Shown here piece by piece: positions 61,870-64,000 of a stretch of DNA of 64,000 nucleotides (the stretch's first letter is position 1; each line of letters begins with the position of its first letter). The notes under the pieces were generated by a model. That model saw only the letters and a program-made list of their open reading frames with translations. It did no database searches and was not told the origin of the DNA. The stretch is from Rhodobacteraceae bacterium HTCC2150. Its GTDB lineage: Bacteria > Pseudomonadota > Alphaproteobacteria > Rhodobacterales > Rhodobacteraceae. The DNA lies in the NCBI GenBank assembly GCA_000169395.1, contig AAXZ01000001.1, positions 744,001 to 808,000 of the forward strand, given 5' to 3'. Made by a program: the position numbers and the translations under genes.

Positions 61870-63394
61870 CCAGATGTTCCTTCGCTGTTTTTTCAACGAT
61901 ACTTATGACTTGGTTCAACAAGTTCAGGCAGTATGCGGCCTCTTGGGAAACCATATCTTTCTCGCCTTTGCTCGCCAGTTGGTTCAGTTTCTTTGATGAC
62001 AGCTGCAAAGGTTTGGCGCCAATTGCCCCTGCCAGTGCGATAAGGATATGAGTTTGGGCGCGGATCGCCGAATAGTTTAAGGTTTTTGCATCTTGAGCAA
62101 TGCGTGCTTTAACACCGCGAAGATCGGAAATGATCCGACGCAACAATTCGGCGCGGGTATCTTTGTCAGTGAGATCCAAAAGCGAGTTTAGTTGATCATT
62201 AGAAATTACAGGTTCATCTGGTTCAAATACTTCACGAGAAATGACCAAGTCTTGTGCCTGACACACACGCAAAATCGCCGCACCAAACCGTTCTATTCGT
62301 GTTAAAGGTTTTGCGATGATGCCATCAGCCCCAGCCGCATAAATTGCCTCTCGGTGGCTGTTAAGTACAAATGCCGTCATCGCAATCATCGGTATGTCGG
62401 CTAAGGGTTTTGGCATTTTGCGAACAGATTTCAACACATCAATGCCCGACATGTTTGGCATTTCGATATCCAATAAAACCAAATCAAAGCTCTCGCGCTG
62501 AAGCCAATTAATCGTTTCAACACCGTCTGCCGCCATTTCAAATTCGGCGCCCAGTTTTTGCAACATTTGGGCAACCATCAATTGCAGCGTTGGACTGTCC
62601 TCTGCTGCCAGAATTTTCAAACCAGAAAGATCAGGGAAATCGGTTGCAAAGTTGGTTAAGCTTGGATCTGACCAGACGACCAAAGGCAGGACCAGTGAAA
62701 CACATGCGCCATTGGATCCATCGATTTCTATGCGGTTCTTTACGCGGATTTCGGCGCCCAATTGCACGGTCAGGTCATGGGCAATGAACATGCCCAAACC
62801 CTGACCGGGTTGGTTCAAATTATCAGAGCGTTTGGCCCGTTTGAACAGATTGAAAAGTGCGGCTTTATCAAAACCGGGGCCATCATCCAAAATTGAAAAA
62901 ATCAGATTTTCCGTTTCATCAAGGCGAAGTTTGACTGAAATTCGCCCGTTTTCACAAAACTTCATCGCGTTTGACAGAAAATTCGTCAAAATTCGATCTA
63001 GAACAACGCGGTTGATGTGAATGGTCGCGGGGTAATCTTTTGGTAAGTCTAGGGAAAACGCCAATCCTTTTTCCACCGCACGTCCGTGCCAACGAGAGGC
63101 GAGATTTTCAAGATAACGTGGAAGATTAAGGTTGCTAAGGCCAAGGTCGTCTTGGCCAATTTCACCTGGTGCAGTTAACGCATTTTCAACAAGCCGAGCA
63201 AGTAATTCAGCGGCAGTACGAACCCGCTCTAATTGCAGTTTAGCCTCGTCGGGCAATTGATCTTGGTCGACCAAACGCACGCCACCAATGACGTCTGAAA
63301 CGGCTGATTGAATATCGTGACTTAGCAATGCCAAATCCGGCATCGTCGATTTTTGCGTGTCGATCTGTTGTGTTTCGGGCTTCTTGGATGGCAC
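61862..63394 (-). CDS. soluble hybrid histidine kinase with receiver and Hpt-like domains
   Basis: A 510-residue cytoplasmic kinase with no membrane segment. It has an H-box at H26 (LALLSHDIQSAVSD), an HATPase domain with N box near 141 and GQGLGMFIA, a receiver with D309 (LVLLDIEMP), and a C-terminal Hpt-like helical domain with H449 in AQTHILIALAGAIGA. In the Hpt motif the usual Lys-Gly after the His is changed. The start is GTG at 63394, chosen because AGGAG lies 6 bases upstream; an earlier in-frame ATG has no site. It overlaps the regulator gene at its 3' end. A full phosphorelay is thus encoded in two genes. Confidence 0.9.
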   Translation of the reverse strand: MPSKKPETQQIDTQKSTMPDLALLSHDIQSAVSDVIGGVRLVDQDQLPDEAKLQLERVRTAAELLARLVENALTAPGEIGQDDLGLSNLNLPRYLENLASRWHGRAVEKGLAFSLDLPKDYPATIHINRVVLDRILTNFLSNAMKFCENGRISVKLRLDETENLIFSILDDGPGFDKAALFNLFKRAKRSDNLNQPGQGLGMFIAHDLTVQLGAEIRVKNRIEIDGSNGACVSLVLPLVVWSDPSLTNFATDFPDLSGLKILAAEDSPTLQLMVAQMLQKLGAEFEMAADGVETINWLQRESFDLVLLDIEMPNMSGIDVLKSVRKMPKPLADIPMIAMTAFVLNSHREAIYAAGADGIIAKPLTRIERFGAAILRVCQAQDLVISREVFEPDEPVISNDQLNSLLDLTDKDTRAELLRRIISDLRGVKARIAQDAKTLNYSAIRAQTHILIALAGAIGAKPLQLSSKKLNQLASKGEKDMVSQEAAYCLNLLNQVISIVEKTAKEHLDE

Positions 63395-63488
63395 CCCTAT
63401 CTCCTGCAAATTAGTGGCCCACACCAAGCTAAGTGGCGTGGGCTCACAAATGCAGCCTATCCAAAATGCAACGATCTGTCAGTCATTA

Positions 63489-63503
63489 ATTGCAATTTGC
63501 AAT
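63489..63503. promoter_or_regulatory. ATTGCAA-T-TTGCAAT palindrome upstream of the hybrid kinase gene
   Basis: A perfect odd palindrome (7-base arms) between the prpE stop and the kinase start, 95-109 bases upstream of the latter. TTGCAA-type half-sites recall operators of acetate/propionate regulators of the RamB/PccR kind, but the site is downstream of prpE, not upstream. Its use for the kinase operon is an inference. Confidence 0.35.
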
Positions 63504-63515
63504 CAGTGTTAACGA

Positions 63516-64000
63516 TTAGGTTTTCGCAGGGTAGCCCAAAGTGCCAAGTGCAACCTTGATTTCATCCAAAATTGCTGGATCATCGATGGTTGCAGGCATT
63601 TTATACGGTTTCGCATCAGCAATAGACACCATGGTGCCGCGCAGGATTTTACCAGAACGCGTTTTGGGGAGACGATCAACAACTGTTACCAATTTAAATG
63701 CCGCCACAGGGCCGATTTTTTCGCGGACCAGTTTAACGCATTCTTTGCAAACATCCGCTGCATCGCGGTCAGCGTCGGCATTCAAACAAACAAACCCCAT
63801 GGGCAATTGGCCCTTAAGTTGATCGCTTACGCCGATGACGGCACATTCGGCCACATCAGGATGACTGGCCAAGACTTCTTCCATACCACCTGTTGAAAGG
63901 CGGTGACCGGCGACGTTGATCACGTCATCCGTGCGCGCCATGATGTAAAGATATCCATCATCATCAATATAGCCCGCGTCACCAGTTTCATAATATCCTG
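63516..64000 (-). CDS. prpE: propionyl-CoA synthetase, C-terminal part (runs off the window)
   Basis: The last 161 or so residues of an acetyl-/propionyl-CoA synthetase; the 5' end lies outside the window. Visible are YYETGDAGYIDDDGY, RTDDVINVAGHRLSTG, EEVLASHPDVAECAVIGV and the C-terminal KTRSGKILRGTM with the conserved, acetylatable lysine. The H-R-L-S-T-G and D-V-A-E-C-A-V combination fits PrpE better than Acs. It activates propionate to propionyl-CoA, which joins the ethylmalonyl-CoA and methylmalonyl-CoA routes. Assignment to PrpE rather than Acs is likely but made on a fragment. Confidence 0.88.
   Translation of the reverse strand, partial: GYYETGDAGYIDDDGYLYIMARTDDVINVAGHRLSTGGMEEVLASHPDVAECAVIGVSDQLKGQLPMGFVCLNADADRDAADVCKECVKLVREKIGPVAAFKLVTVVDRLPKTRSGKILRGTMVSIADAKPYKMPATIDDPAILDEIKVALGTLGYPAKT

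Noticed and set aside
1-64000. tRNA, rRNA, CRISPR array, insertion sequence or prophage
   Set aside because: No cloverleaf, repeat-spacer array, transposase, integrase or phage structural gene was recognised on reading both strands; a tool-based scan could still find a short RNA.

Overview
The window reads as chromosomal DNA of a marine Rhodobacteraceae/Roseobacter-group alphaproteobacterium of moderate GC content. The assignment rests on gene content. It carries crotonyl-CoA carboxylase/reductase with ethylmalonyl-CoA mutase (the ethylmalonyl-CoA pathway), an sdhC-D-A-lipoprotein-B order, a LuxR/LuxI quorum-sensing pair, a deoC gene coupled to a double aldehyde dehydrogenase, a creatinase, a BMP-type nucleoside ABC importer, and a DUF1523 / AAA ATPase / coiled-coil operon that I associate with this family. 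I saw no rRNA, tRNA, CRISPR array, insertion sequence or prophage. Coding density is high, with only one stretch over 300 bases lacking a gene (55461-55883).

Layout. 77-1342 (minus): a membrane ClpP-like protein and a carboxymuconolactone-decarboxylase-fold protein. 1508-7671 (plus): a five-gene catabolic operon (acyl-CoA dehydrogenase, NDP-forming acyl-CoA synthetase, diaminopropionate ammonia-lyase-like PLP enzyme, M24 hydrolase, Asp/Glu-racemase-family protein) whose substrate I cannot name. 7813-10992 (plus): a PhnD-like periplasmic binding protein followed by a hybrid histidine kinase. 11094-15101 (minus): a 1335-residue fusion of two rhodanese domains, a YidC/Oxa1-like membrane module and a PEP-synthase/rifampicin-phosphotransferase-like kinase; this is the most unusual object in the window. 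15383-19820: a small unknown gene, rpe, deoC and a double aldehyde dehydrogenase. 19822-26534 (minus): a six-gene operon of uncharacterised proteins built around a AAA+ ATPase, interrupted by a repeat-like intergenic element. 26658-31118: creatinase, divergent P1 peptidase, DHFR-like reductase and gabD. 31325-32935: a NifU-type protein, tsaB and rimI. 33118-37756: BMP-type ABC importer. 37772-41846 (minus): short-chain dehydrogenase, RecD-like helicase, luxI, luxR and a small gene with a CtrA-type box upstream. 42110-47772: ccr, a PlsB-like acyltransferase, ecm and deoD, followed by an aldo/keto reductase, a VOC protein, a DUF1989 protein and a TPR protein. 51706-55460 (minus): succinate dehydrogenase operon. 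55884-60501: a small conserved gene, a Kef-type antiporter, glyA and nadK. 60514-63394 (minus): a soluble hybrid kinase with Hpt and a sigma-54-type regulator with broken motifs. 63516-64000: the C-terminal end of prpE.

How the genes connect. Ccr and Ecm are consecutive enzymes of the ethylmalonyl-CoA pathway, which yields glyoxylate and propionyl-CoA. PrpE at the right edge makes propionyl-CoA, and Sdh takes succinyl-CoA-derived carbon onward. DeoD, DeoC and the aldehyde dehydrogenase form a deoxynucleoside salvage route (phosphorolysis, deoxyribose-5-phosphate cleavage, acetaldehyde oxidation), and the BMP importer probably brings in nucleosides. Creatinase, the DUF1989 protein, the M24/racemase/ammonia-lyase cluster and GabD indicate use of small organic nitrogen compounds. 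Functions are from family recognition by reading, not database searches; regulatory sites are pattern observations.
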